Origin: Montifringilla adamsi
Lineage: Eukaryota > Chordata > Aves > Passeriformes > Passeridae
Direction of reading: 5' to 3'
Assembly: GCA_017590115.1 (NCBI GenBank)
Contig: JAGGNK010007449.1
Location: forward strand, 3,068 to 67,067
DNA length: 64,000 nucleotides
The position numbers were made by a program, and so were the translations under genes. A model generated the notes under the pieces. It searched no databases. It saw only the letters and a list, made by a program, of their open reading frames with translations, and had not been told where the DNA came from. Below, piece by piece: positions 21,331 to 33,019 of this stretch (positions are counted from its first letter, which is position 1; every line of letters starts with the position of its first letter).

Positions 21331-22640
21331 GGCAGGGCTGGGATCCTGCCGGCTGCAAACCTCCCGGATCTCTGGCACAATTCATTCCCTGTGCCGAGTT
21401 GAATTTCTTGGGGGCCGATGAAAAACCCTGGAATCTTCTCCCTCCCGTTCCCAGGAGGAGAATCTCCTCCTGCCAGCATCCCATTTCTCTTCCCGGCGCC
21501 TCTGGAATCGCTGGATGCGCATTCCCAGGGCTGGAATTCCAGCCGGGTGAGTCCTGAAGAAGGGCTGGAGAGCAGGAAAATCCCTCCCGGTGCTGCCGTG
21601 ACCCCGGGAGCGCCTCCCCCTCCGGAACCTCTGGATCCGGCTGGGAATTCTCTCCTTGGCGCTTCCTGCCAGGCAGGGAAGCGTTTCCTCCCCTTCAGCG
21701 CCGGATCCCACGGGATTTTCCGCTCCCGCTCAGGATGTCACGGCTCTTATCTCACTCCCCTCTCCTCTCCCAAATCCCGAGGTGGCGATTCCGCCTTTTC
21801 CTCCCCCTTCCCGCGAGTTCTCCTCGTCCTTTGGTCGATCTTCCCTCCTGTTTTGGGTTTTCCTGGGATTTGTGTTTTATGGGAAGCTCAGGCTGGGAAG
21901 GCCTGGGCTGCTCCCAGTCCTTTCCTGGCTCTGGAGCAGCCAAAATCCGGAATTTTGGGGTGTTCCTGCTGGGAAGGAGCCTGTGGGGGTGTTTTCCCTC
22001 ATCCCAAAACCAGGATTCGCTCGGGGAGCTTGGATGTCCCTGCAGGCAGAGCATTCCTGGATATTCCCAGGAACCTTTCTGTAAGTCCTACAAATCCCAG
22101 CGCCGCTTCCCTGCCCCCAAAAGTGTCCCCTGAGCTGGCCCAGCAGGTGACAGCGGCAGCCGCGGCCGCTCCGGCCCCTCAGGAATTCCGCCAGCGTCAT
22201 TTTCCACACCAGCCGCGACTTCTCCAGGTGCAGGAAGGAGGAAACCTTGGGAAACATTCCCAGGATTCCGGCCAGACACCTGCGTGGCGCTACAGGAGTT
22301 TTGGGGCACAAAGGGTGCCCTGGGCATGGCCCTTTTCCCCCCCTTTTCCCCCCTTTTCCCCCCTTTTTCCCCCCCTTCCCGGCTCGCAGCAGCTGCGGCG
22401 CTCGGAGAATTCCCAAGCCATGCATTTTTAATTCCCCAAGAACCAGCAGCCATTTCAGCGCCCGCCCCGAGCGCAGCTTTGGCGGCGGCGAGCGGCCCCA
22501 GAGGCTCCCTGGATGTTCCCATTCCCTGGATGCCCTTCCCGAATTTCCGGGCTGGAGGTGGGCGCCGGCCCCGAGGAGGAAGGGAAAGGGGAGACCCCCG
22601 TGGGGACATTCAGGGCTGGTGGCACCGAGGGGAGGCTGGG
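21331..22640. other. Intergenic, no gene recognised
   Basis: GC-rich mostly non-tandem sequence with a run of 'ccccttttcccc' at 22336-22375. Frames on both strands were read and show no known domain. Confidence 0.5.
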
Positions 22641-22649
22641 AGTGAGCCG

Positions 22650-23110
22650 GGAGAGGATCCCGCTGGTCCGGGGTGGGAAAAGTGGATCCCGCTGGTCCGG
22701 GGTGGGAAAAGTGGATCCCACTGGTCTGGGGTGGGATTGGTGCTGGAGGATCCCACTGATCCAGAGTGGGAAAAGTGTGGGAAGAACCCCATTGATCCAG
22801 AATAAGATTGGTGCTGGAGAATCCAACTGATTTGGGGTGGGAAAAGTGGGAGAAGTGGAGGAAGCAATCCCATTGATCCAGAGTGGGAAAAGTGTGGGAA
22901 GAGCCTCATTGATCCAGAGTGGAGAAAGTGGAGGATCCCACTGATCCAGAGTGGGATTGGTGCTGGAGGATCCCACTGATCTGGGGTTGGAAAAGTGTGG
23001 GAAGAACCCCACTGATCCATGGTGGGATCGGTGCTGGAAGATCCCACTGATGCAGGGTGGGAAAAGTGGAGGATCCCACTGATCCGGGGTGGGAAAAGCA
23101 TCCATGGTTC
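22650..23110. repeat. gatcccactgatccagagtg repeat
   Basis: About 15 units of 25-35 bp combining 'gatcccactgatcc', 'ggggtgggaaaagtg' and 'attggtgctggagg'. Confidence 0.88.
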
Positions 23111-23466
23111 CTGCTGAGCCAGGTCCTTGCATCCATCATCCCTCTCCCTGATCCCTGGGGTGTTCCCTCGGGCTCTCACTGGGACAGCACGGGATAAGGA
23201 TGGGCTCCTGTGGTGGGAATCCTCGGGATGAGGATGGGCTCCTGTGGTGGGAATTCTCGGGATAAGGATGGGTTTGTCTGTCAGGAATTCTCAGAGCTCA
23301 GAATTTGACTTCCTTGTGACACCAGAGGTGCCCTTCCCTGTCCCTGCTGTCCCTTTTCTGGGAATTCTCCCATTGCCACCCTCCTGCCACCCGCGGTGCC
23401 CACGGATGCATTCCCAGCGTTCCCATTCCCGGGAATGCTCTGACCTATCCCCTCTGTCCCCTGCAG

Positions 23467-23515
23467 GTGGATGAGGAGGGAGCGCTGTGAGCCCGGCCCG
23501 TGACTCTCCTGCCAG
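23467..23515 (+). other. Exon-like 49-nt segment between good splice sites
   Basis: Preceded by a pyrimidine-rich acceptor (cccctctgtcccctgcag) and followed by gccag|gtgagc. It contains a short ATG frame that stops within the segment, so it would be non-coding (5' UTR) if used. It could be an upstream SHANK3 exon on the plus strand; no direct support. Confidence 0.3.
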
Positions 23516-23550
23516 GTGAGCCTTTCCTGGGATCGCCGGGAATGCGGCTT

Positions 23551-24180
23551 GGAACGGGGGATCCAGCCGGGAATGGCCCTGGAACGGGGGATCCAGCCGG
23601 GAATGGCCCTGGAACGGGGGATCCAGCCGGGAATGGCCCTGGAACGGGGGATCCAGCCGGGAATGGCCCTGGAACGGGGGATCCAGCCGGGAATGGCCCT
23701 GGAACGGGGGATCCAGCCGGGAATGGCCCTGGAACGGGGGATCCAGCCGGGAATGGCCCTGGAACGGGGGATCCAGCCGGGAATGGCCCTGGAACGGGGG
23801 ATCCAGCCGGGAATGGCCCTGGAACGGGGGATCCAGCCGGGAATGGCCCTGGAACGGGGGATCCAGCCGGGAATGGCCCTGGAACGGGGGATCCAGCCGG
23901 GAATGGCCCTGGAACGGGGGATCCAGCCGGGAATGGCCCTGGAACGGGGGATCCCACCGGGAATGGCCCTGGGGTGGGGGATCCAGCCAGGAATGGCCCT
24001 GGAACGGGGGATCCAGCCGGGAATGGCCCTGGGGCGGGGGATCCAGTCGGGAATGGCCCTGGGGCGGGGGATCCAGTCGGGAATGGCCCTGGGGCGGGGG
24101 ATCCAGTCGGGAATGGCCCTGGGGCGGGGGATCCAGTCGGGAATGGCCCTGGGGCGGGGGATCCAGTCGGGAAACTCCTC
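23551..24180. repeat. 30-bp minisatellite, 21 units
   Basis: Perfect 30-bp register. The unit begins ggaacgggggatccagccgg and ends gaatggccct. The first 13 copies are identical, then variants appear (23941, 23971), one reversion (24001), and five copies of a second type beginning ggggcggggg with 'ccagtcgg'. The period is divisible by 3, giving a spurious GTGDPAGNGP repeat protein. Confidence 0.96.
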
Positions 24181-24850
24181 TGGGGATCAGAAGTGGGAGA
24201 TGGGGGCAGGAATGAGAAAAACTGGGAAAGGGTGAGAAAAACATACTGGGAAAGGCTGGGAAAAACAGAAAAACTGGAAAAGGCTGGAAAAAACTGGGAA
24301 AAGCTAGAAAAGACTGGCCGGGCTCAGAGCGGTCCCTGCAGGCAGTAACAGGAATGGGAAACGGCTGGAAAAGTTGGGAAGGGCTGGGAAAAACTGGAAA
24401 AGGCTGGAAAAGACTGGCAGGGCTCAGAGCGGTCACTGCGGGCAGGAATGGGAATGGGAAAAGTCGGGAAAAGCTGAAAAAAAACTGGGAAAGGCTAGGA
24501 AAAGCAGGAAAAGGTTGGGAAAAGCTGGAAAAGACTGGGAAAAGCTGGAAAAACTAGGAAAGGCTGGAAAAAACTGGCAGGGCTCAGAGCAGTCCCTATG
24601 GGCAGGAATGGGAATGGGAAAAACTGGAAGAGGCTGGGAAAAGCTGGAAAGGGCTGGGAAAGGTTGGAAAAGGCTGGGAAAGGTTGGAAAAGGCTGGGAA
24701 AGGTTGGAAAAGGCTGGGAAAGGTTGGAAAAGGCTGGGAAAGGTTGGAAAAGGCTGGCAGGGCTCAGAGCACTCCTGGCTCAGGTGTGGAGAGTTGAGGG
24801 CAGGAATGGCATCCAGAAAAGTTGGGAAAAGCTGGGAAAGCTGGGAAAGG
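24181..24850. repeat. ggctgggaaaag repeat with higher-order structure
   Basis: Purine-rich 11-13 bp units (gctgggaaaag / gctggaaaagg) on the plus strand. 'ctggcagggctcagagc' punctuates them about every 110-180 bp, marking a larger duplicated unit. Confidence 0.88.
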
Positions 24851-25139
24851 CTCCGAGCGGTCGGCCGGCTTTGAGCAGGAGCGGCTGTGGCTCTGGATGT
24901 GCCACCAGCAGGAAAATCCCACGGGAATGTGGCTGGGCAGGAGCCGTGGGGATTCTCCCGGACCCTTTGGAAGCGCCGGCTGCCGCTGGCACTGGGATGG
25001 GGACAGGGAGGGGACAGATGTCCCAAGGAGGTGACAAAGGAAAAGTGTCCGGATCCTCCTGATCCAAACCCTCCCTCCAGGGGGTTTTTCCTTAGGGATT
25101 TTCCCAATCTCTGCCCCGACCTCTTCCTGCGGCCCTCAG

Positions 25140-25465
25140 AGCTCCTGTTGCTGGAAAAGATCCCGATCCCAATCCTAATCCTGATACCAATCCCAATCCT
25201 GTTCTCAATCCCAAACCCGATCTTAATCCTATTCAACCCCAATCTCGATCCCGATCCCAATCTCAATCCCAATCTCAATCCCAATCCTCATCCCGATCCC
25301 AAACCCAGCCCTGATCCTGATCCCAATTCCAATCCCAAACCAGCCCCAGGACTTTCTGCTGTTCCTGCCTGGAGCTGTTCCTGGCTCTGGGAATCACTGG
25401 GATTTGGGATTCCAGCTCCTGTCCCCGGGCTGATCCCATCCCATCCCATCCCATCCCATCCCAGG
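25140..25465. repeat. gatcccaatcc and catccc simple repeats
   Basis: Degenerate 'gatcccaatccc' words to about 25345, then a pure catccc run at about 25436-25462. Confidence 0.8.
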
Positions 25466-25899
25466 GATGCGCTGGGAATTCCCGCAGGGACACCCCAGGA
25501 GCTCCCGGTCCCTTCCCTGCCCGTGCCAGGCTTTGGGATGAAATCCTGGGAACCGGGGATCAAACCAAGGAACGGGAATTCCAGCAGAGCCCAGGGGGCT
25601 TCTCCCGGCTCCAGCCTCATCCCAGAACCTCTGGAATGTGCTCCCAGTGCTTTATTCCCGGCCATTCCCGGCCATTCCAAACGCCGTTTTCCCACTCCAG
25701 GCGCTGCAGGCGCTTCCCCGCCGGCTGTGGGAGGGAATGCGGGAACGTGGGAATGCGGGAATGTGGGAATGCGGGAACGTGGGAGCTTTCCCAAGCTGTT
25801 CTCCCTCTGGAATGCGTCTGGAGTCTCCCGCTGGTGCCAGACTCGCGGGATCTCGCGGCGGGGTGACGGCGCCGTTCCCCCATTCCCTGGATTGCTCTG

Positions 25900-26875
25900 G
25901 GGTTTCTCCGTAATTCCTGGGATTTCTTCCTGATTCCCAGAATTTCTCCTTGATTCTTGAGATTTTGCCTCAATTCCCAGAATTTCTCAGCGATTCCTGG
26001 AATTTCTTCCTGATTCCCTGGATTTCTCCCCGCTTCCCAGAATTCCTCCCAGATCCACGGGATTTCTTTGTGATTCCCTGGATTTCTCTGTGATTCCCAG
26101 AATTTCTCCCCAGTTCCTGTGATTTCTCCCTGATTCCTGGAATTTCTCTGTGATTCCTGGAATTTCTCCCTCATTCCCAGAATTTCTCCCCGATTCCTGG
26201 GATTTCTCTGTAATTCCTGGGATTCCTCCCTGATTCCCACGATTTCTCCCTGATCCCTGGGATTTTGCCCCAATTCCTAGAATTTCTCCATGATTCCCAT
26301 AATTCCTCCCCAATTCCCGGAATCTCTCTCTGATTCCAAGAATTTCTCTCTGATTCCCGGAATTTCTCAGATTCCCAGAATTTCTCCCCAATTTCTGTAA
26401 TTTCCTTGCTATTCCCATCATTTCTCTCTGATTCCTGGGATTTCTCCATGATTCCCATAATTCCTCCCCAATTCCCAGAACTTCTCTCTGATTCCTGGGA
26501 TTTCTCCTCAGTTCCCAGAATTCCTTTCCAATTTCTATAATTTCTCCTCGATTCCCGGAATTTCTCTCTGGTTACCCGAATTTCTCCTCAATCCCTGTAA
26601 TTCCTCCCCCAATTCCCAGAATTCCTCCCCGATTCCCATAATTTCTCTTCAACTCCCAGAATTTCTCTCTGATTCCCGGAATTTCTCAGATTCCCCTAAT
26701 TTCTCCCCAATTCCTGTGATTTCCTTGCTATTCCCAGAATTCCTCCCCGATTCCCATAATTTCTCTTCAACTCCCAGAATTTCTCTCTGATTCCCGTGAT
26801 CCCTTCCAATTCCCAGAATTTCTCCCCGATTCCCGCAATTCCCCCCAGATTCCCGGAATCTCTCCGCGCTTTCCG
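25900..26875. repeat. cagaatttctccctgattcc repeat, about 24-bp units
   Basis: About 40 diverged units of 23-25 bp: 'tgattcc(c/t)(g/a)g(a/g)atttctc'. A longer unit of about 125 bp recurs near 26560-26680 and 26690-26800. Confidence 0.9.
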
Positions 26876-27509
26876 ACACGTCTCCAGTTCCCGGGATTTC
26901 CCGGTGACCCCCGGCGTTTCCCGGCCGTTCCCGGGTGCCGTTTCCCGGGATTAGCGCCGAGCAGATGGAGCGGGGCTGATCCCATTAGCGGCCCGCCCGG
27001 GGGGGCCGCGCTCCCGCCTTCCCCGGGATGTTTTTCCCGGCTGGAAAAGCCCGGATCCAGCCCTGGGTGGCTCCCAGCCCTCGGGCAGCGCGGAATTCCC
27101 GGGAACAGGTGAGATCCAGCTGCCGGGATGGGCGGCACCGACGCTCCCGTGGAATTCCCGGTGGTTTGGGGGCAGCGGGGACAGGGCCACGCCAGGCCTG
27201 GCAGTGCCACCAGCGAGCTGTCCCGGGTGGCACCAGCGGGATTTCCTGGGATGAGAGCGGGAATTGTGGGAGCTGCCAGGTGGGATTTGTTTGTCCCCGC
27301 GTCCCTGGTGGCATCTGCGGGCTCTGGGATTGTCCCTGCGCGGCTCCCGGCCTGCTCCTCTCCCGATCCTTGGGAATGTCGCTGCTCCAGGCGGGAGCTG
27401 CGGGACAGGAGGGGCTGTCCCCATCCAGGGATCTCTGGGATCTCTGGGATCTGTGGGTCCTGGAATGCTCCAGCCCTGCCCGGGATTTCCCGTGTCCCGT
27501 ACAAGCACA

Positions 27510-28211
27510 GCTCTGTCCCCTTTGTCCCCTTTGTCCGCCCTGTCCCAATCCCTGTCCCATCTGTCCCTGTGTCTCCTCTGTCCATGTCCCCCCTGTCGCT
27601 GTCCCGTCTGTCCCCTCTGTTGCTGTCCCTCTGTCCCCATTCCTGTCCCTCTGCCCCTCTGTCCCTGTCCCCATTCCTGTCCCTCTGTCCCCTCTGTCCC
27701 TGTCCCCATTCCTGTCCCTCTGTCCCCTCTGTCCCCCCGTCCCTCTGTCCCTCTGTCCCTGTCCTCATTCCTGTCCCCCTGTCCCTCTGTCCCTCTGTCT
27801 CTGTCCCCATTCCTGTTCCCCTGTTCCCCTATCCCTCTGGCCCTCTGTCCCTGTCCCCCCTGTCCCCCCTGTCCCCGTTCTCATTCCTGTACCCTCTGTC
27901 CCCCTGTCCCCCTGTCCCTCTGTCCCCTCTGTCCCTGTCCCCATTCCTGTCCCTCTGTCCCCTCTCTCTCTGTCCCCTCTGTCCTGTCTGTCCCCCTGTC
28001 CCCTCTGTCCCCATTCCTGTCCCTCTGTCCCTGTCCCCATTCCTGTCCCTCTGTCCCCTCTGTCCCCCCTGTCCCCCCTGTCCCTCTGTCCCTGTCCTCA
28101 TTCCTGTCCCCCTGTCCCTCTGTCCCTCTGTCCCTGTCCCCATTCCTGTCCCTCTGTCCCCTCTCTCTCTGTCCCCTCTGTCCTGTCTGTCCCCCTGTCC
28201 CCTCTGTCCCC
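27510..28211. repeat. Heterogeneous ctgtccc array left of the 26-bp core
   Basis: Mixed 'ctgtccc' words with 'ccattcctgtccctctgt'. It contains one copy (27797-27958) of a block of about 162 bp that recurs at 30383-30544. Confidence 0.88.
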
Positions 28212-30383
28212 ATTCCTGTCCCTCTGTCTCTGTCCCCATTCCTGTCCCTCTGTCTCTGTCCCCATTCCTGTCCCTCTGTCTCTGTCCCCATTCCTGTCCC
28301 TCTGTCTCTGTCCCCATTCCTGTCCCTCTGTCTCTGTCCCCATTCCTGTCCCTCTGTCTCTGTCCCCATTCCTGTCCCTCTGTCTCTGTCCCCATTCCTG
28401 TCCCTCTGTCTCTGTCCCCATTCCTGTCCCTCTGTCTCTGTCCCCATTCCTGTCCCTCTGTCTCTGTCCCCATTCCTGTCCCTCTGTCTCTGTCCCCATT
28501 CCTGTCCCTCTGTCTCTGTCCCCATTCCTGTCCCTCTGTCTCTGTCCCCATTCCTGTCCCTCTGTCTCTGTCCCCATTCCTGTCCCTCTGTCTCTGTCCC
28601 CATTCCTGTCCCTCTGTCTCTGTCCCCATTCCTGTCCCTCTGTCTCTGTCCCCATTCCTGTCCCTCTGTCTCTGTCCCCATTCCTGTCCCTCTGTCTCTG
28701 TCCCCATTCCTGTCCCTCTGTCTCTGTCCCCATTCCTGTCCCTCTGTCTCTGTCCCCATTCCTGTCCCTCTGTCTCTGTCCCCATTCCTGTCCCTCTGTC
28801 TCTGTCCCCATTCCTGTCCCTCTGTCTCTGTCCCCATTCCTGTCCCTCTGTCTCTGTCCCCATTCCTGTCCCTCTGTCTCTGTCCCCATTCCTGTCCCTC
28901 TGTCTCTGTCCCCATTCCTGTCCCTCTGTCTCTGTCCCCATTCCTGTCCCTCTGTCTCTGTCCCCATTCCTGTCCCTCTGTCTCTGTCCCCATTCCTGTC
29001 CCTCTGTCTCTGTCCCCATTCCTGTCCCTCTGTCTCTGTCCCCATTCCTGTCCCTCTGTCTCTGTCCCCATTCCTGTCCCTCTGTCTCTGTCCCCATTCC
29101 TGTCCCTCTGTCTCTGTCCCCATTCCTGTCCCTCTGTCTCTGTCCCCATTCCTGTCCCTCTGTCTCTGTCCCCATTCCTGTCCCTCTGTCTCTGTCCCCA
29201 TTCCTGTCCCTCTGTCTCTGTCCCCATTCCTGTCCCTCTGTCTCTGTCCCCATTCCTGTCCCTCTGTCTCTGTCCCCATTCCTGTCCCTCTGTCTCTGTC
29301 CCCATTCCTGTCCCTCTGTCTCTGTCCCCATTCCTGTCCCTCTGTCTCTGTCCCCATTCCTGTCCCTCTGTCTCTGTCCCCATTCCTGTCCCTCTGTCTC
29401 TGTCCCCATTCCTGTCCCTCTGTCTCTGTCCCCATTCCTGTCCCTCTGTCTCTGTCCCCATTCCTGTCCCTCTGTCTCTGTCCCCATTCCTGTCCCTCTG
29501 TCTCTGTCCCCATTCCTGTCCCTCTGTCTCTGTCCCCATTCCTGTCCCTCTGTCTCTGTCCCCATTCCTGTCCCTCTGTCTCTGTCCCCATTCCTGTCCC
29601 TCTGTCTCTGTCCCCATTCCTGTCCCTCTGTCTCTGTCCCCATTCCTGTCCCTCTGTCTCTGTCCCCATTCCTGTCCCTCTGTCTCTGTCCCCATTCCTG
29701 TCCCTCTGTCTCTGTCCCCATTCCTGTCCCTCTGTCTCTGTCCCCATTCCTGTCCCTCTGTCTCTGTCCCCATTCCTGTCCCTCTGTCTCTGTCCCCATT
29801 CCTGTCCCTCTGTCTCTGTCCCCATTCCTGTCCCTCTGTCTCTGTCCCCATTCCTGTCCCTCTGTCTCTGTCCCCATTCCTGTCCCTCTGTCTCTGTCCC
29901 CATTCCTGTCCCTCTGTCTCTGTCCCCATTCCTGTCCCTCTGTCTCTGTCCCCATTCCTGTCCCTCTGTCTCTGTCCCCATTCCTGTCCCTCTGTCTCTG
30001 TCCCCATTCCTGTCCCTCTGTCTCTGTCCCCATTCCTGTCCCTCTGTCTCTGTCCCCATTCCTGTCCCTCTGTCTCTGTCCCCATTCCTGTCCCTCTGTC
30101 TCTGTCCCCATTCCTGTCCCTCTGTCTCTGTCCCCATTCCTGTCCCTCTGTCTCTGTCCCCATTCCTGTCCCTCTGTCTCTGTCCCCATTCCTGTCCCTC
30201 TGTCTCTGTCCCCATTCCTGTCCCTCTGTCTCTGTCCCCATTCCTGTCCCTCTGTCTCTGTCCCCATTCCTGTCCCTCTGTCTCTGTCCCCATTCCTGTC
30301 CCTCTGTCTCTGTCCCCATTCCTGTCCCTCTGTCTCTGTCCCCATTCCTGTCCCTCTGTCTCTGTCCCCATTCCTGTCCCCTG
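28212..30383. repeat. 26-bp minisatellite, 83 phase-perfect copies
   Basis: Unit attcctgtccctctgtctct plus gtcccc. The first start is 28212 and the last full start 30370, exactly 83 periods, with no net indel and no evident substitution; the final unit is shortened by one base. No stop occurs in any of the six frames, so both strands show giant frames (Ser/Pro/Leu/Cys-rich on plus, Arg/Asp/Gly/Thr/Gln-rich on minus). None has gene-like features. Confidence 0.96.
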
Positions 30384-30832
30384 TCTCTGTCCCCATTCCT
30401 GTTCCCCTGTTCCCCTATCCCTCTGGCCCTCTGTCCCTGTCCCCCCTGTCCCCCCTGTCCCCGTTCTCATTCCTGTACCCTCTGTCCCCCTGTCCCCCTG
30501 TCCCTCTGTCCCCTCTGTCCCTGTCCCCATTCCTGTCCCTCTGTCTCTGTCCCCATTCCTGTCCCTCTGTCACTTTCCCCATTCCTGTCCCCCTGTCCCT
30601 CTGTCCCTGTCCCCATTCCTGTCCCTCTGTCTCTGTCCCCATTCCTGTCCCTCTGTCACTTTCCCCATTCCTGTCCCCCTGTCCCTCTGTCCCTGTCCCC
30701 ATTCCTGTCCCTCTGTCCCTGTCCCCATTCCTGTCCCTCTGTCTCTGTCCCCATTCCTGTCCCTCTGTCACTTTCCCCATTCCTGTCCCTCTGTCCCCCT
30801 GTCCCTCTGTCCCCCTGTCCCTCTGTCCCCGC
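30384..30832. repeat. Heterogeneous ctgtccc array right of the 26-bp core
   Basis: Begins with the second copy of the block of about 162 bp seen at 27797 (offset 2586), then three copies of a unit of about 75 bp containing 'ctgtcactttccccattcc'. Confidence 0.88.
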
Positions 30833-30929
30833 GGGTGCGCAGGTCCCGCAGTGCCGCGCGTGGCGCTGTGGTTTCCATGGTGACGGTGCCGGGAATGTTC
30901 CCATGGATACGGAGCGGGGTGGGGGAGCC

Positions 30930-31110
30930 CCGAACCTGGGGGACATTCCCAAAACCGGGAGGACATTCCCGAAACCTGGGGGACATTCCCGAACCCGGGG
31001 GACATTCCCAAAGCCGGGGGGACATTCCCGAAACCGGGGGGACATTCCCAAACCCGGGGGGACATTCCCAAAACCGGGGGACATTCCCAAAACCGGGGGA
31101 CATTCCTGAT
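30930..31110. repeat. ggacattcccaaaaccgggg repeat, about 20-bp units
   Basis: About eight units of 18-21 bp, with c(a/g)aa(a/g)cc variants. Confidence 0.9.
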
Positions 31111-31139
31111 CCAGAGGGGCTGCTCCTGGGAAGAGGGAG

Positions 31140-31410
31140 GTCATGGGGGAGGCCCCAAATCTGTGGCCTGTCCCCAAAATCTGTGACCTGTCCCCAAACC
31201 TGTCCTGTCCCTAAATCTGTGTCCTGTCCCCAAATCTCCCTCCTGTCCCCAAAATCTATGGCCTGCCCCACTGCTCTCTCTTGTCCCCAGACCTCCCTCC
31301 TGTCCCCAAACCCGTGTCCTGTCCCCAAATCTGTGTCCTGTCCCCAGACCTCCCTCCTGTCCCCAAATCCCTCTCTTGCCCCCAAAATCTGTGTCCTGTC
31401 CCCAAGCCCC
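31140..31410. repeat. ctgtccccaaatctgtgtc repeat
   Basis: About 13 units of 18-22 bp, including three alternating with 'agacctccctcctgtcccc'. Confidence 0.88.
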
Positions 31411-31599
31411 TCCCCAGGGGCTGGGACCACTGGGAATTTTGGGATTTGGTGGCACCAAACTCTGGGATCATCCTGGAAGGGCCGGGCAGGGATGGAGCAG
31501 CTCTGGCAGGAAAATCAGGAATGTGTATGCTGGAACACAGGAGCTCCAGGAAAATTGGGAATGTTCATCCTGGAACACAGGAGCTCCAGGCTGACCCAG

Positions 31600-31885
31600 T
31601 TTTGGCTTCCAGCGCCTGAAGGAGCTGCAGGAAACTGGGAGAGGGAAAAATCCCAGAGGATGGAGGGACAGGACCCAGGGAATGGCTCCCAGTGCCAGAG
31701 GGCAGCCATGGATGGGATCTTGGCCATGAGGAATTCCTGGCTGGGCTGGAATTGCCAGAGCAGCTGGGGCTGCCCCTGCATTCCTTGGATGGGGTTGGAG
31801 CAGCCTGGGACAGTGGCAGTTGTCCCCGAGAGGTGGCACTGGGTGATTGTTAATGTCCCATCCCAAACCATTCCCTGATCCTATT
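31600..31885 (+). mobile_element. CR1 LINE 3' region, sense
   Basis: Contains 'aatggctcccagtgccagag', 'gcagccatggatgggatctt', 'gccagagcagctggggctgc' and ends 'atcccaaaccattccctgat', in the order of the avian CR1 3' region. A close relative is at 59085-59455. Confidence 0.8.
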
Positions 31886-32239
31886 CCAGGAATCTGGAGA
31901 ATCCCAAAAAACTCCGCCCGGAATTCTTCCCACAGGATCCCTGGAATCGCCCCCAGCCGGGGTGGCCCTGTCCCTGTGCCGGACATTTGGGGACACTGAT
32001 GTCCCCGGGATGTCCCCCTTGTCCGGCTGGTGTCCCCAAGGGGGTGGCGCTCGCCCTTTAATGCCCGGCCCCTCTGCGGTGTCCCAGTGCCCCGGGAAGA
32101 GCGGGAGAGGAAAAATCCATGGAATTACCCGGCAGGCGCTGGGGACACTGCGGGGACACTGCGGGGACACTGCGGCCACCCGCGGGCGATCGATGCTCCC
32201 CGCGCTGTCCCCGTGTCCTGGCACGGGCGGGGACGCCGG

Positions 32240-32590
32240 CGGGACAATCCTGATCCAGTCCCTTTCCTTTTCCTGCTCCTGTCCCTGTCCCTTCCCCTGA
32301 TGTCCCTTTCCCTGTCCCCTTCCCCGTCCCTTCCCCTTCCTCTGCTCCTGTCCCTGTCCCTTTCCCTGTCCTTTCCTCTTCTGTCCCTTCTCTTGCTGCT
32401 GTCCCTCCCCCTGTCCCCTGTCCCTGTCCCCTGTCCCCGTTCCCGGGTTTGTCCCCTCTCCTGTCCCTCTCCCTGTCCCTCCCCCTGCTCCTGTACCTGT
32501 CCCGGTCCCTTCCCCCTGTCCCTTGTCCCTGTCCCTGTCCCCTGTCCCCTGTCCCCGTCCCCGGGTTTGTCCCCGAGCCCCCCCGCGGTG
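32240..32590. repeat. ctgtccctgtcccttccc pyrimidine-rich repeat
   Basis: Simple-derived repeat of 'ctgtccc' and 'cttcccc' words, plus strand almost all C/T/G. No gene. Confidence 0.8.
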
Positions 32591-33019
32591 ACAAAGGACA
32601 CGGCGGGGCTGGCCCGGGCCGCGCCGTGTCCCTGTCACGTGGCTTGGGGACAGCAGCGGTGACCTCCCCGTGCCCAGATAAGCGCGGGGACAGCCTGGCA
32701 GGGCTGGCACGGGGCTGGCACCGCACCAGGGACCGGCCCCGGTGGCACTGCCAGCCGCGGTGGCACTGCCAGCCCCGCGGGGGTGGCACGGCAGGGACAC
32801 AGCAGGACAGAGCAGCGCAGTCCCCGTGTGTGTCCCCGTGTCCCCGTGTCCCCATTCCCTTCCAGGGTCACTCAGGAACGGCCCCGCGGGTGACAAACGG
32901 CACCGATTGTCCCCAGGCCCGGGGGACAATTGCCGAGCCTTCCGGGAGGGATTGGATCCCTGATCCTTCCCGGGATCCCTGACCCAGGAGAGGCTTCAGC
33001 TCCCTGGTGCTTCCAGGCT

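Noticed and set aside
23500..24348. Collagen-like or antifreeze-like GTGDPAGNGP repeat protein
   Set aside because: Artefact of a 30-bp tandem unit whose period is divisible by three; all frames are equally repetitive.
27028..31878. Plus-strand frames of up to 1,616 codons and minus-strand frames of up to 855 codons
   Set aside because: The 26-bp unit is open in all six frames; the composition is extreme (Ser/Pro/Leu/Cys or Arg/Asp/Gly/Thr/Gln) and there are no gene signals.
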